Assembly (NCBI GenBank): GCA_905372445.1
Contig: CAJPPF010000031.1
Span: 1 to 19,478, forward strand
From: an uncultured Prevotella sp.
GTDB lineage: Bacteria > Bacteroidota > Bacteroidia > Bacteroidales > Bacteroidaceae
Direction: 5' to 3'
DNA length: 19,478 bases
Positions 7,881 through 16,795 of the stretch are shown in pieces. The notes beneath the pieces were generated by a model. It was not told where the DNA came from and did no database searches. It worked only from the letters and a program-made list of their open reading frames with translations. Every line of letters begins with the position of its first letter. The stretch's first letter is position 1. Made by a program: the position numbers and the translations under genes.

Positions 7881-9149
7881 TTATAGATCTTGTCCTATAT
7901 CTCTACGGAAGTATTTATCGGTAAACTCAATCTTCTGCGCTTCTTCGAAACTCTTGGCAAGGGCTTCTTTCTTATCGTTGCCGTATGATGACACAGCGAT
8001 GACGCGACCACCATTGGTCATAACGGTACCGTCTTTCTCGGTTGTTCCTGCATGGAAAAGAATACTGCCCTTTACATTGTCTAAACCTCTGATGGCATAT
8101 CCTTTCTTATACTCTTCCGGGTATCCGCCACTGACAAGCATGACACATACGGCAGAGCGCTCATCAAACAGTACTTCTTTCTCGTCGAGATTGCCTTCAG
8201 CAACACCTTCGAACAAGTCGACAATATCGCTCTTCAGGCGCAACATGACAGTTTCTGTCTCTGGATCGCCCATGCGACAGTTGTATTCAATAACCATTGG
8301 TTCACCGTCAACATTTATCAGACCGAAGAAAATAAACCCCTTGTAACAGATATCTTCTGCAGCCAGTCCTGCTACGGTAGGGCGTATTATACGGTCTTCC
8401 ACTTTCTGCATCCATGCTTTATCGGCAAATGGCACGGGAGAGACTGACCCCATTCCACCGGTATTAAGACCGGTGTCGCCCTCACCGATGCGCTTGTAGT
8501 CCTTTGCTTCCGGTAGTATCTTATAGTGTGTGCCGTCGGTCAATACGAATACGGAACATTCTATTCCTGACAAGAATTCCTCGATAACAACACGTGATGA
8601 GGCATTGCCGAACATCCCGCCGAGCATGTCTTTGAGTTCTCTCTTTGCCTCGTCGAGGGTAGGAAGAATCAATACTCCCTTTCCTGCACATAAGCCGTCA
8701 GCCTTGAGAACGTATGGGGCTTTCAGAGTCTCAAGGAATTTTAGACCTTCATCGAGATGCTCGCCGTCGAAAGTGGCATAGGCTGCGGTAGGAATGGAGT
8801 GGCGTTGCATGAACTTCTTGGCGAAATCCTTGCTGCCCTCAAGTGCTGCTCCAGCCTTTGAAGGACCTATTACGGAGATGTCTTTTGTGCGGATGTCATT
8901 TTTGAAATCATCGTAAATGCCTTTCACCAAGGGGTCTTCCGGACCTACAACGACCATATCTACTTGGTTTTGCAGGACAAAATCTTTTATTGAATCGAAG
9001 TCATCGACCGTGATGTTTACATTCTCTCCAACGTCGGCAGTACCGGCATTACCCGGAGCAATATATAGTTTACTGCACTTGCTGCTTTGCGCTATCTTCC
9101 ATGCGATGGCGTGCTCTCTGCCGCCTGACCCTAATAATAAAAGCTTCAT
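7881..9149 (-). CDS. purD: Phosphoribosylamine--glycine ligase (GARS)
   Basis: PurD catalyses the second step of de novo purine synthesis: 5-phosphoribosylamine plus glycine and ATP gives glycinamide ribonucleotide (GAR). The 422-residue length is typical. The N-terminal domain begins LLLGSGGREHAIAWK, the GARS signature. The ATP-grasp domain contains KADGLCAGKGV, GLNTGGMGS and the metal-binding EYNCRMGDPETE, followed by the C-terminal GARS domain with GGYP and GGRVIAV. All expected motifs are intact, and the protein is cytosolic. It lies 129 bp downstream of the S9 peptidase gene, a gap in which I found no TAnnTTTG box, so it may be co-transcribed with the peptidase. No other purine gene is in the window. 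A strong hairpin follows its stop. Confidence 0.98.
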   Translation of the reverse strand: MKLLLLGSGGREHAIAWKIAQSSKCSKLYIAPGNAGTADVGENVNITVDDFDSIKDFVLQNQVDMVVVGPEDPLVKGIYDDFKNDIRTKDISVIGPSKAGAALEGSKDFAKKFMQRHSIPTAAYATFDGEHLDEGLKFLETLKAPYVLKADGLCAGKGVLILPTLDEAKRELKDMLGGMFGNASSRVVIEEFLSGIECSVFVLTDGTHYKILPEAKDYKRIGEGDTGLNTGGMGSVSPVPFADKAWMQKVEDRIIRPTVAGLAAEDICYKGFIFFGLINVDGEPMVIEYNCRMGDPETETVMLRLKSDIVDLFEGVAEGNLDEKEVLFDERSAVCVMLVSGGYPEEYKKGYAIRGLDNVKGSILFHAGTTEKDGTVMTNGGRVIAVSSYGNDKKEALAKSFEEAQKIEFTDKYFRRDIGQDL

Positions 9150-9278
9150 AGTGACCGCCCTGTTATCACAACCTGTTATGGTAGGATTGGAATACTGTCG
9201 GGCTACAGTTTTATATGTTAGTATTCTTTCTCTTGCAGTTATGCTCTTCGTAGACGTATAGAATGATTCTGTCCAGTC

Positions 9279-11294
9279 CTATTTAGTGATTGGAGCAAGA
9301 TAATCCTCAAAATATTGAGTTATGCGCTCATGTAGATGAACACTACGGTGTCCTTTCATATTGTGACCTTCGCCGGGATATGCAAAGAAATCCGGCTGTG
9401 TGCCGGCTTCAGCACAGGCATTAAGGAACATGAGAGCATGCTGTGGAACTACTGTAGGGTCGTTCATGCCGATAATGATCTGCAGCTTGCCCTTGAGGTC
9501 CTTTGCCTTGCAGAGGAGTGACGTCTGCTTGTAGCCATCGGGATTGCTCTGTGGAGTATCCATATAACGTTCGCCATACATTATCTCATACCATTTCCAG
9601 TCAATCACAGGACCACCTGCAACGCCTACCTTAAACACGTCAGGATAGTTTGTCATGAGCGATATTGTCATGAATCCGCCGAAGCTCCATCCGTGAACAC
9701 CGAGGCGGTCGGCATCGACGTAAGGCAGTGACTTGAGATAATTCACACCGCACATCTGGTCTTTCATTTCTTCCTGACCAAGACGTCGGAATGTCGCTTG
9801 CTCGAAGTCGCGACCTCGATTCTCACTGCCACGATTGTCGAGAATGTAGACGATGTAGCCTTTTTCTGCCATGTATGTCTCCCATGAGCGTGAACCCCAG
9901 TGCCATGATGCTTCTACATTGTGTGCATGAGGACCTCCATATACATATATTATAGTAGGATATTTCTTCGTTGTATCGAAGTCGGCAGGCTTTACCATGC
10001 GCCAATAGAGGTCGGTATTGCCGTCGGCTGCCTTTATTGTGCCGCTTTCGAAAATAGGATGATAATATCCTTCCCAAGGGTCTTCTGCTGTGCCTAACAT
10101 TATTCTCTTGCCTGTCTTTGTGGAGGTGACGGCACACTTTCGTGGTACGTCGGGCTCGGACCATGTGTCAATGAGATACAGTCCGTCCTCGGATAGGCTC
10201 GCATGATGCACTCCCTTTCCGTTATCAAGGAGCTTACGCTTCTTGGTTTTCAGGTTAATGCTGTAAATGTTGTTCTGCAGATTGTGTGCCTCTTTGGAGG
10301 TTATTATCAGTGAGTTCGTCGACTTGCAGAATCCAATCAACTCTGTTACTACCCACTGTCCAGAGGTTATTTGTCCGAGTTCCTTACCGTTCACATCCAT
10401 AAGATAGAGGTGTGTGAATCCGTCTTTCCAGCTCCAATAGATGAATTTGCTTGCATCCCACGGCAGGAATGTTATAGGGTGGAGCGGTTCAACGTATTTG
10501 TCTGAACTCTCTGTGTACAGAGTCTTGACTTTGTTTCCCGTTGCTACATCGTACACATCAAGCGAAGCATGGTTCTGGTCGCGGTTAAGTTCATAAAGAT
10601 AAAGCAGCCGGTTATCCGGAGACCATGTTATATTTGAGAAGTAACGGTCGGTCACATCACCAAGATTCAGATATGTTGTCGTCTCTGTATTAAGGTCGAA
10701 TATCCCTATGGTTACTTTATGTGAGTTCATTCCGACCATAGGATATTTGTCGGGTTCGTATGTCGCTACTCGCTCAAAGGTGTTAACCTGTGGGTAGTCA
10801 GTTACCATTGACTGGTCCATGCGATAAAACGCAAGAAGCTGACCGTCATTGCTCCAGAATGTACCTTTGTTAATACCGAACTCATTACGGTGTACTGCCT
10901 GCCCGTAAACTATCTCGCGGCTACCGTCGTTTGTGACTTTTACCTCTCTTGCATCGGAATATACAACAAACAAGTTGTTGTCGCGCAATACTACTGTGGC
11001 ACCGGATAAGACATTTGAGTCAATTGCTCCCTCTACAGGCGAAAGTACATGTTCGGTAATAACAACGGAGGTCTCTTTTCCTGTGGCTGGATTGATATAC
11101 CTCTCCTGCCCGTTATTCTTGTCTATCAATATGTGTCCTTCAGAAGACCATTCGTACTTGAAACGCTGAGGTACGAACTTTGCGTAGTTCTTTCCACCGA
11201 AGTTCAGTTCCTCGAGTGTGAGCAGTTTCTGTGCAGACATGCTTGTTGCTGTCATAACGGCTAAAAGAGAAATTATTGCAGTTTTAATCTTCAT
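9279..11294 (-). CDS. S9 family prolyl peptidase (DPP-IV / prolyl tripeptidyl peptidase-like)
   Basis: This is an exported serine peptidase of family S9 that releases di- or tripeptides from proline-containing substrates. The 671-residue protein starts MKIKTAIISLLAVM and has a signal peptide ending near SMSAQ. An N-terminal beta-propeller (DPPIV_N type) includes QAVHRNEFGINKGTFW. A C-terminal alpha/beta hydrolase domain carries Ser537 in GWSFGG, Asp612 in GMNDPT and His644 in GEGHNM. The propeller motif shows one Glu (NEF) rather than the double Glu of classical DPP-IV, which may mean tripeptidyl activity. An ATG at 11294 is chosen because it opens the signal peptide; the frame's 76-residue upstream extension runs antiparallel to no domain and merely overlaps the upstream methyltransferase's charged tail. 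The 11-nt overlap suggests translational coupling. Confidence 0.95.
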   Translation of the reverse strand: MKIKTAIISLLAVMTATSMSAQKLLTLEELNFGGKNYAKFVPQRFKYEWSSEGHILIDKNNGQERYINPATGKETSVVITEHVLSPVEGAIDSNVLSGATVVLRDNNLFVVYSDAREVKVTNDGSREIVYGQAVHRNEFGINKGTFWSNDGQLLAFYRMDQSMVTDYPQVNTFERVATYEPDKYPMVGMNSHKVTIGIFDLNTETTTYLNLGDVTDRYFSNITWSPDNRLLYLYELNRDQNHASLDVYDVATGNKVKTLYTESSDKYVEPLHPITFLPWDASKFIYWSWKDGFTHLYLMDVNGKELGQITSGQWVVTELIGFCKSTNSLIITSKEAHNLQNNIYSINLKTKKRKLLDNGKGVHHASLSEDGLYLIDTWSEPDVPRKCAVTSTKTGKRIMLGTAEDPWEGYYHPIFESGTIKAADGNTDLYWRMVKPADFDTTKKYPTIIYVYGGPHAHNVEASWHWGSRSWETYMAEKGYIVYILDNRGSENRGRDFEQATFRRLGQEEMKDQMCGVNYLKSLPYVDADRLGVHGWSFGGFMTISLMTNYPDVFKVGVAGGPVIDWKWYEIMYGERYMDTPQSNPDGYKQTSLLCKAKDLKGKLQIIIGMNDPTVVPQHALMFLNACAEAGTQPDFFAYPGEGHNMKGHRSVHLHERITQYFEDYLAPITK

Positions 11295-12846
11295 CGTTGT
11301 CGAAAATATGTTTGCGTTCCTTAAAATTCTGCTTACGGTCTTTTTGAAATCCTCCACGACGTTCGTCGCGACCACTACGTGGACTACGGAAGTCGCGGTC
11401 TTTACCACCCTTGAAGTCTCTCGGTCCGCTCTTGAAATCTTTCTTTTTTCCACCCTTGAACCCACGGTAATTGTCGTCTTTGTCGCGCCAGTCGCCTGAG
11501 AAACGCTCCTTTCTTTCCTCACGGTTTTCCTTTCGTTCCAGAACGTTGCGACGCTCCAAGGAGTGGAATGTGAAGTTTCTTATATCGGCCTCCTCGTTTT
11601 CCTCCTGTTCATCGAGGCGCTTCTTGAACTCACGATTCTTTTTGAAGCGGTGTTTCTCTGCCATTATCCGCTTCTCCTCTTCAGTCTTTATTGTGCCACC
11701 TTCTTCGCGGAACTCTTTCATTTTGCCGTCGAACATCTGATATTTGCGGAACTCACATTCGAGTGAACCGTTGTATAACGGGGTCTTCAGCGACGGTTTC
11801 AGACCAATCTGCTGGAAGCATTCGTCGCGATAAGAGAGAATCCATGCGGTGTTGCCCTTGAAGTTATGTTTCAAGCGTTCGCCTATCATTCGGTATGTAC
11901 CGAGCAGATCGGGAGTTGAAATACGCTCGCCGTAAGGAGGATTAGTCACTATTATTGCCGGCTCTTTAGGCTGTGTGAAGTCTTTAAAGTCCTTTTGAGC
12001 AATGGTTATGTCCTTTGATAATCCTGCTGCTTTCACGTTCTTTGTAGCCGTGTTGACAGCCTTCATGTCAACATCGTAGCCGTATATGTGACCGTTGAAG
12101 TCTTTCTCTCGTGTATCGTCGTTATATATCTCCTCAAACAACTCTGGGTCGAAGTCGTGCCATTTCTCGAAAGCATACTCTTTGCGGAACACTCCCGGCG
12201 CCATGTTTCGTGCTATGAGTGCAGCCTCGATAGGCAATGTTCCAGAGCCGCACATAGGATCTATGAAGTCAGTCTCGCCTCGCCAACCTGTCATAAGAAT
12301 CATTCCGGCGGCAAGAACCTCGTTCAGTGGAGCCTCAACGCTTTCCTGGCGATAGCCACGACGATGAAGCGACTCTCCTGAAGAGTCGAGACAAAGAGTA
12401 GCATCGCTTTCGGCTATGTGGATATGAAGCTGTATGTCGGGGTTGCTGACAGAGATGTTTGGTCGTTTTCCCGTCTTCTCGCGGAAGTAGTCGACTATCG
12501 CATCCTTCACTTTATAGGTGACGAAACGGGAGTTGCGGAAGTCTTCTGAGTATACGACAGAGTCAACGGAGAATGTCTTACCATTCTGAATATACTGTTC
12601 CCAGTCAATTTTCTTAATCTCTTCATATACATCCTCTGCTGAGGTGGCCTTGAAGTGGAGTATTGGTTTGAGCACTCGTATTGCGGTGTGCAAAGCGAAA
12701 TTGGCACGATACATCATTGCTTTGTCGCCTGTGAACGACACCATGCGACGACCAATCTGCACATCATTTGCTCCCAGTTCAATAAGTTCTTGAGCCAGGA
12801 TAGGTTCCAATCCCATAAAGGTCTTGGCAATTAGTTCGAATTCCAT
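11284..12846 (-). CDS. THUMP-domain 23S rRNA guanine-N2 methyltransferase (RlmL N-terminal-like) with charged tail
   Basis: This SAM-dependent RNA methyltransferase of the UPF0020/THUMP family resembles the N-terminal half of E. coli RlmL, which makes m2G2445 in 23S rRNA. The exact target site here is inferred. In order it has an N-terminal ferredoxin-like plus THUMP RNA-binding region (about 45-155), the LHRRGYR linker, the SAM-binding motif DPMCGSGT (196-203), and the catalytic NPPYGER (from 302). From about residue 385 to 520 there is a low-complexity tail rich in Lys, Arg, Asp, Glu, Gly and Phe, with FKGGK-type repeats, probably disordered and RNA-binding. The catalytic core is the usual ~380 residues, so the tail is an addition. 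A good promoter lies 28 nt upstream. The stop overlaps the S9 peptidase start. Confidence 0.93.
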   Translation of the reverse strand: MEFELIAKTFMGLEPILAQELIELGANDVQIGRRMVSFTGDKAMMYRANFALHTAIRVLKPILHFKATSAEDVYEEIKKIDWEQYIQNGKTFSVDSVVYSEDFRNSRFVTYKVKDAIVDYFREKTGKRPNISVSNPDIQLHIHIAESDATLCLDSSGESLHRRGYRQESVEAPLNEVLAAGMILMTGWRGETDFIDPMCGSGTLPIEAALIARNMAPGVFRKEYAFEKWHDFDPELFEEIYNDDTREKDFNGHIYGYDVDMKAVNTATKNVKAAGLSKDITIAQKDFKDFTQPKEPAIIVTNPPYGERISTPDLLGTYRMIGERLKHNFKGNTAWILSYRDECFQQIGLKPSLKTPLYNGSLECEFRKYQMFDGKMKEFREEGGTIKTEEEKRIMAEKHRFKKNREFKKRLDEQEENEEADIRNFTFHSLERRNVLERKENREERKERFSGDWRDKDDNYRGFKGGKKKDFKSGPRDFKGGKDRDFRSPRSGRDERRGGFQKDRKQNFKERKHIFDNDED

Positions 12847-12874
12847 AGAAAAAAACGTGTCTTATAAAACACTG

Positions 12875-12905
12875 CAAAGGTAATACAAAAAGATGAAGTT
12901 ACGAA
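12875..12905 (-). promoter_or_regulatory. Bacteroidetes-type promoter for the methyltransferase-peptidase pair
   Basis: On the minus strand TACCTTTG (12882-12875) matches TAnnTTTG and is followed by CA. TTCG at 12905-12902, 19 bases upstream, is one mismatch from the -33 TTTG. The ATG at 12846 is 28 nt past the box, leaving a leader of roughly 20-25 nt. Confidence 0.6.
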
Positions 12906-12960
12906 GAGTTATACGGAAAAAATAAGAAATGCCTCTCACTTTTTCGGGTATACTTTACGT

Positions 12961-13794
12961 TTATATCATGTTTATATACTTTTCAAGCATTTTTTTGATA
13001 AATGGTATCTTCATTATTCCCAGTTCGAGTGTTGCCACACCGACAAAGGCGGTGAGTATTCCGAGTATCACGTCTATCACGTAGTGATGGCATGTATATA
13101 CCGCCGTGCACCATATACCTGCTGATATTATTAAGAATACGAGCGCCGTAGTCCATCGGCTCTTGTTATTCGTGGCGTACATAGCTGCCAGAAGAACGTA
13201 TGCCGAGTGTAGTGAAGGGACAGCGGCAAAGACGTTGGAGTTGCCCGAATATATGTTTGCAAACACATGGAATGGCATCAGTTTGTCGAATCTTATCAGT
13301 CCCGCGACGCTGCCAGGAGTGTCAAATCGTGGCTCAAAGCCATATTCCAACACATACCACGGTGGAGCTGTGGGGTGGATATAATACAGACAAAAGCCTA
13401 AAATGTTGACCCAGAGGAATGCTATGGAGAATTTCAGTGAATCTCTCTTTCTGCCTTTAAGCCACATATACAGAGCGTATCCAAGTGGTACCGGTACCCA
13501 GCAGAGATAGAATAGTCCTGCCATAAGGTCAGCCCATACGACGTTGTGTATGTTGAAGTACTCTCCGAGAATGAGCGTTCCTGACTCTGTAGCTATGCCG
13601 AAGAGTGATTTCTCGGCATTGTATATGCCTTCAATGTCAATCGGGTTTACCTCATAATTGGGCATAAGCCGCATCAAGTCGTAAGAGCATCCGAAGAGAA
13701 TCCACGGAGTCATTGCCAGAGTGACTTTCCTTGTTGGTTTGACAGCCACCAGAACCGCCCATAATATAATAAGGTATATGCTATAGAAAGCCAT
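12961..13794 (-). CDS. PAP2-superfamily protein, Aur1-like (candidate inositol phosphorylceramide synthase)
   Basis: This 277-residue membrane protein belongs to the PAP2 superfamily and shows motifs I associate with the Aur1 / inositol phosphorylceramide synthase branch: HPTAPPWY at 140-147, AAVPSLHS with His196, and CHHYVID with His237 and Asp241. In Aur1 the two His and the Asp form the triad that moves phosphoinositol from phosphatidylinositol to ceramide. Five to six hydrophobic segments surround these motifs, and the triad is complete. General PAP2 phosphatases carry a KxxxxxxRP motif, which I do not see here. The gene starts 15 nt after the DUF5686 stop, so the two probably form an operon. 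A candidate PI synthase and PIP phosphatase lie about 4.5 kb away. A role in inositol sphingolipid synthesis is inference; a plain lipid phosphatase is the alternative. Confidence 0.82.
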   Translation of the reverse strand: MAFYSIYLIILWAVLVAVKPTRKVTLAMTPWILFGCSYDLMRLMPNYEVNPIDIEGIYNAEKSLFGIATESGTLILGEYFNIHNVVWADLMAGLFYLCWVPVPLGYALYMWLKGRKRDSLKFSIAFLWVNILGFCLYYIHPTAPPWYVLEYGFEPRFDTPGSVAGLIRFDKLMPFHVFANIYSGNSNVFAAVPSLHSAYVLLAAMYATNNKSRWTTALVFLIISAGIWCTAVYTCHHYVIDVILGILTAFVGVATLELGIMKIPFIKKMLEKYINMI

Positions 13795-13809
13795 TGCCTG
13801 TTTTCTTTT

Positions 13810-16368
13810 TTAGAATGTCGCCCGGAACATGAAGCGTATGCCCCATTTTCGCGATGTAGGTAAATCGGTGTATGTCAGACGTCGAATATATTCCACGTGC
13901 AGAATCTTGAAGATGTTGTGAATGCCTACCACTGCCTCTACGTATGGCTTCTTTGAGTCCATGATGTAGCATCCCTTAGGGAATTTGTAAAGCACATTGT
14001 CTGTTGCGTTCAGGTAAGGGTTGTTATTGTCGGTGAGCATTCCCCACATGGTGTTTATGCCGATATATTCGCGCCACTTAAGTTTCTTGATGAGAGGAAT
14101 GCGGTTGAATATCTTTCCGTTAAAGTCCCATGAGATTTCAAGCGACGCCATTCGGTCGTTGAGGAACTCCATGTTATTTATAAGTCGGAATGTTTCATCT
14201 TCCATAATGTATCCGAGGTTGCTTCGAGGCATGATGAGCAGAGGGTAAGGCACTTTGTTCCACTGTGCGCTTCCCTTAAAGTACATGTCGATCTTTCCCC
14301 ATGATTTCATCCAGAAACGTTTGTAAATCTCCACTTCCGTGAGGTTATATCTGTATTCTCCGCCGAGGAATCCTTTTATGCCCATGGTGTGTCCTATAGT
14401 GAACACCGGTGCATCGAGATTGATAGGAAGACGGCGCTGCTTGGTGTTTATGAAAGTCTCGCCAGGTGCAATGCGCAGTTCACCGTGCACCTCGGTAGTG
14501 TGGAGAGTCATTTCCGGGTTCTTCCAGTCGGGATTGGTTTGCGGGTCTTTCCACTGCGACAGGGGCGTGAAGTGCATCTCTCCATAGCCTGTGTTCCGTT
14601 CGCGCTTCAGCCATAGGGTAGTCTTGAAGCCCCATTCCTCTTCGCGTTCGAACTTCAGTTCCTGCTTCTCGTAGAACATCATCTTATCGATTTTTGCCCA
14701 CTTGAATGCTGTGAAGACGTTATCCTTGTCCGTACGAATCCACTTGTCTGACGGCAGACTGATGTCGCGTGATGCAGTAAACGACAGAGTACGACGTGGG
14801 AACTCACGTGGCAGGTAGTCTTTCTTATTGAAAGAGTAGGTGAGCGTAGCGCTGTAGTAGTTTTGGTTTGAGCCCCATCCGTGAGCAAAATATCCTGCGA
14901 AGAACCAGTGTGGGTTCAGATTTGCCGTGGTCTGGGCTGAGAGACGTGTACGTAGCCCGTCGACGAAGTTGCGCGATATAATGGTATTTATCGGACCGAT
15001 GTCTACTTTAGAGTTGTTTTTCGATGTCTCAACGAAGTTCTCCACCAAAGCCTTGAATCCAAAGATGAACCATCCGAAACCTTTCATCTTCTGTAGGTTG
15101 TCGATGAACGAGTCCATCTGTTTTTCCGATTTCGTCAGGTCTACTGTCCGATACTGGTTCCAGAAATCATCATCGCGCATCTGTGCATTAGCTTCTTTGC
15201 GCGATGCTGCTTTTCCCTTGAACAGCTTTGGAGCTATCGGATTGAATGAGTAATCAGAGTTTTTCGTCGCTCTGATACATATCATCTTCTGTAGCCAATT
15301 CGCTACCTTAAGTTCCACAATCATGTCGTCCTGCGTCAGCACCCAGTCGCCTGACGGCTCGAGGGTATATTCCTGGTCGATACGCAGGTTCTCCACGAAG
15401 TTCACATCCGAGCGCTTCGGAATGGTCATCGACAGTTTCTTTACGTGTAACGCTGTGTCGGCTATGATATACATCTCTCCGCGAAATCCGAAGTCCTGCT
15501 GGTTGTTAGGGATGAACTGCATGTGATAGCACAAATCCTTGTCTACATATACAGTGTCTTCTATATAGTAGCGATAGAAATTAATGGCATCCTTGCCTAT
15601 AGGCGATGTGAACGGATACTGCAGCAGCCGTATCTGGTCGTCATATATGTCGACATCGGTGAAGACATCCTTCATTATCACGTCCAGTATGTCACCGGTC
15701 TCGATGAGCTGGTTTACTCCACCCTTGTTCTCGCCGAGTATTATTGACTTCTCGCTCTTTGGTTCTTTGCGATACACCTTCTGTGTCACTGTCTCATTGA
15801 CAATGACAGGCAGAATCAGTTTGTCGTTATATTCGCAGTGCTCAACTTGATCTTTTACGAACTGCTGTTTGAATATGGCAGCTGAGTCGATGCGCTCTTT
15901 GCTGAGGTCGTTAAGTGCAAGGGTTAGCTTCTGGTATTTGTTGTACTGATAGAAGCTCTTGTTGCTGAGGTCGGTCTTCTTCTTTGCTGCTATGACGCGC
16001 TTCATCAGTTCCACAGCGGGATTGTTCTTTCGCGAGTATTTTCCTTTCTGATCAATGACCACCACCTCGTTCAGCGTCTTCGAATCCTCACGAAGTACTA
16101 TCCGCATTGCCGATGGTGTGTTTTTGTTTACTTTCACCGTCTGTTCCTTGAAGCCTACTGAACTGATTGTCAGTGTCCAACCCTCGCGGCGCATTATCTC
16201 GAGTCTTCCTTCTATGTCAGATGCTGCAGACACGTGATGTCCGCGGTAGGTAGCATTGGCAAACGGGATGGCATAGCCCTTTTCGTCAACTATATCCAAT
16301 TTCAGCTGTGCGTTGGCATTGATGACCAACGTAAGGAGAAAGGTGAGAATGAATGAAAATTTCTCCAT
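13810..16368 (-). CDS. DUF5686 outer-membrane protein with carboxypeptidase-regulatory-like domain
   Basis: This is a large Bacteroidetes envelope protein of unknown biochemical function. The 852-residue product has a signal peptide (MEKFSFILTFLLTLVINANA, cleavage before Q). A CarboxypepD_reg-like beta-sandwich follows at about 22-105, ending in LNEVVV, as in TonB-dependent receptors. Next comes the DUF5686 region with long polar, beta-rich stretches. The C-terminal ~400 residues alternate polar and aromatic residues in the manner of an outer-membrane beta-barrel and end in Phe (GIRFMFRATF), a typical barrel C-terminus. I see no TonB plug domain, so it is not a SusC-type transporter. The Aur1-like gene starts 15 nt past its stop, hinting at a role in lipid or outer-membrane assembly, but this is only context. 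Confidence 0.85.
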   Translation of the reverse strand: MEKFSFILTFLLTLVINANAQLKLDIVDEKGYAIPFANATYRGHHVSAASDIEGRLEIMRREGWTLTISSVGFKEQTVKVNKNTPSAMRIVLREDSKTLNEVVVIDQKGKYSRKNNPAVELMKRVIAAKKKTDLSNKSFYQYNKYQKLTLALNDLSKERIDSAAIFKQQFVKDQVEHCEYNDKLILPVIVNETVTQKVYRKEPKSEKSIILGENKGGVNQLIETGDILDVIMKDVFTDVDIYDDQIRLLQYPFTSPIGKDAINFYRYYIEDTVYVDKDLCYHMQFIPNNQQDFGFRGEMYIIADTALHVKKLSMTIPKRSDVNFVENLRIDQEYTLEPSGDWVLTQDDMIVELKVANWLQKMICIRATKNSDYSFNPIAPKLFKGKAASRKEANAQMRDDDFWNQYRTVDLTKSEKQMDSFIDNLQKMKGFGWFIFGFKALVENFVETSKNNSKVDIGPINTIISRNFVDGLRTRLSAQTTANLNPHWFFAGYFAHGWGSNQNYYSATLTYSFNKKDYLPREFPRRTLSFTASRDISLPSDKWIRTDKDNVFTAFKWAKIDKMMFYEKQELKFEREEEWGFKTTLWLKRERNTGYGEMHFTPLSQWKDPQTNPDWKNPEMTLHTTEVHGELRIAPGETFINTKQRRLPINLDAPVFTIGHTMGIKGFLGGEYRYNLTEVEIYKRFWMKSWGKIDMYFKGSAQWNKVPYPLLIMPRSNLGYIMEDETFRLINNMEFLNDRMASLEISWDFNGKIFNRIPLIKKLKWREYIGINTMWGMLTDNNNPYLNATDNVLYKFPKGCYIMDSKKPYVEAVVGIHNIFKILHVEYIRRLTYTDLPTSRKWGIRFMFRATF

Positions 16369-16444
16369 TTTTATCTACTGTTCCAAATTGATTTTATGTG
16401 TCGTAGTCATGCGTAGGTATCAACCTTTTGTGCATATCCAACAG

Positions 16445-16452
16445 CAAATTTA
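16445..16452 (-). promoter_or_regulatory. Candidate -7 box for the DUF5686-PAP2 operon
   Basis: On the minus strand TAAATTTG matches TAnnTTTG. The best -33 candidate at the right spacing is poor (TATG). The leader would be about 70 nt. The surroundings are AT-rich, so chance is a real alternative. Confidence 0.35.
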
Positions 16453-16691
16453 CATATTATTCCCCGAAAAATACATAAAACCTGAAAGGATTTTTGGTTT
16501 TTTATGTTTCTTTTGAGCAATATCTAATAAGTCTGCTAAATCTTTTTTAAAGGGAATAGGCGTGCACTGTCGTTATTGTAAAAATATTTCTCACAGGTTT
16601 TCTTTTGCATTTTTATCGGCAGCGAAAAAAGCGTCTTTCTAATAATTTGATTTTCAGCATTTTGTACGTGCGTCTTTTTTAGTTTCTAAAA

Positions 16692-16779
16692 CCGCCGTTT
16701 CTTGACGCTAAAACCGTCGGTTCTTGAACCAAGAAACGCCGCTTCTTGAACTTAAAACCGCAGGAATTAGAAATGCGCT
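16692..16779. repeat. 22-bp-period degenerate tandem array, second locus
   Basis: Unit starts fall at 16692, 16714, 16736 and 16758, an exact 22-bp period. Unit one shares ACCGCCGTTTCTTG without mismatch with the first two units of the array at 1760-1847. Units two and three carry clear dyads (GGTTCTTGAACC, and CAAGAA before ACGCCGC with TTCTTG after it). Unit four keeps only CCGC. The array ends 16 bp past the flippase-like gene's stop. Confidence 0.8.
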
Positions 16780-16795
16780 TCTTTGATGTAAAGAA

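Larger units (their letters stand above)
16369..16795. other. Gene-free 427-bp gap with a promoter candidate and a 22-bp array
   Basis: This stretch lies between the flippase-like gene's stop and the DUF5686 start, both on the minus strand. It is AT-rich and holds a weak promoter-like box at 16445-16452 and the second 22-bp array at 16692-16779. I see no gene. GCGTCTTT occurs twice (16631 and 16670), with no clear meaning. Confidence 0.65.

Noticed and set aside
9150..9278. Promoter for purD in the gap after the S9 peptidase gene
   Set aside because: I found no TAnnTTTG box on the minus strand in this 129-bp gap.
11295..11522. N-terminal extension of the S9 peptidase frame by 76 residues
   Set aside because: It lies entirely within the methyltransferase's charged tail and precedes a clear signal peptide starting at 11294.
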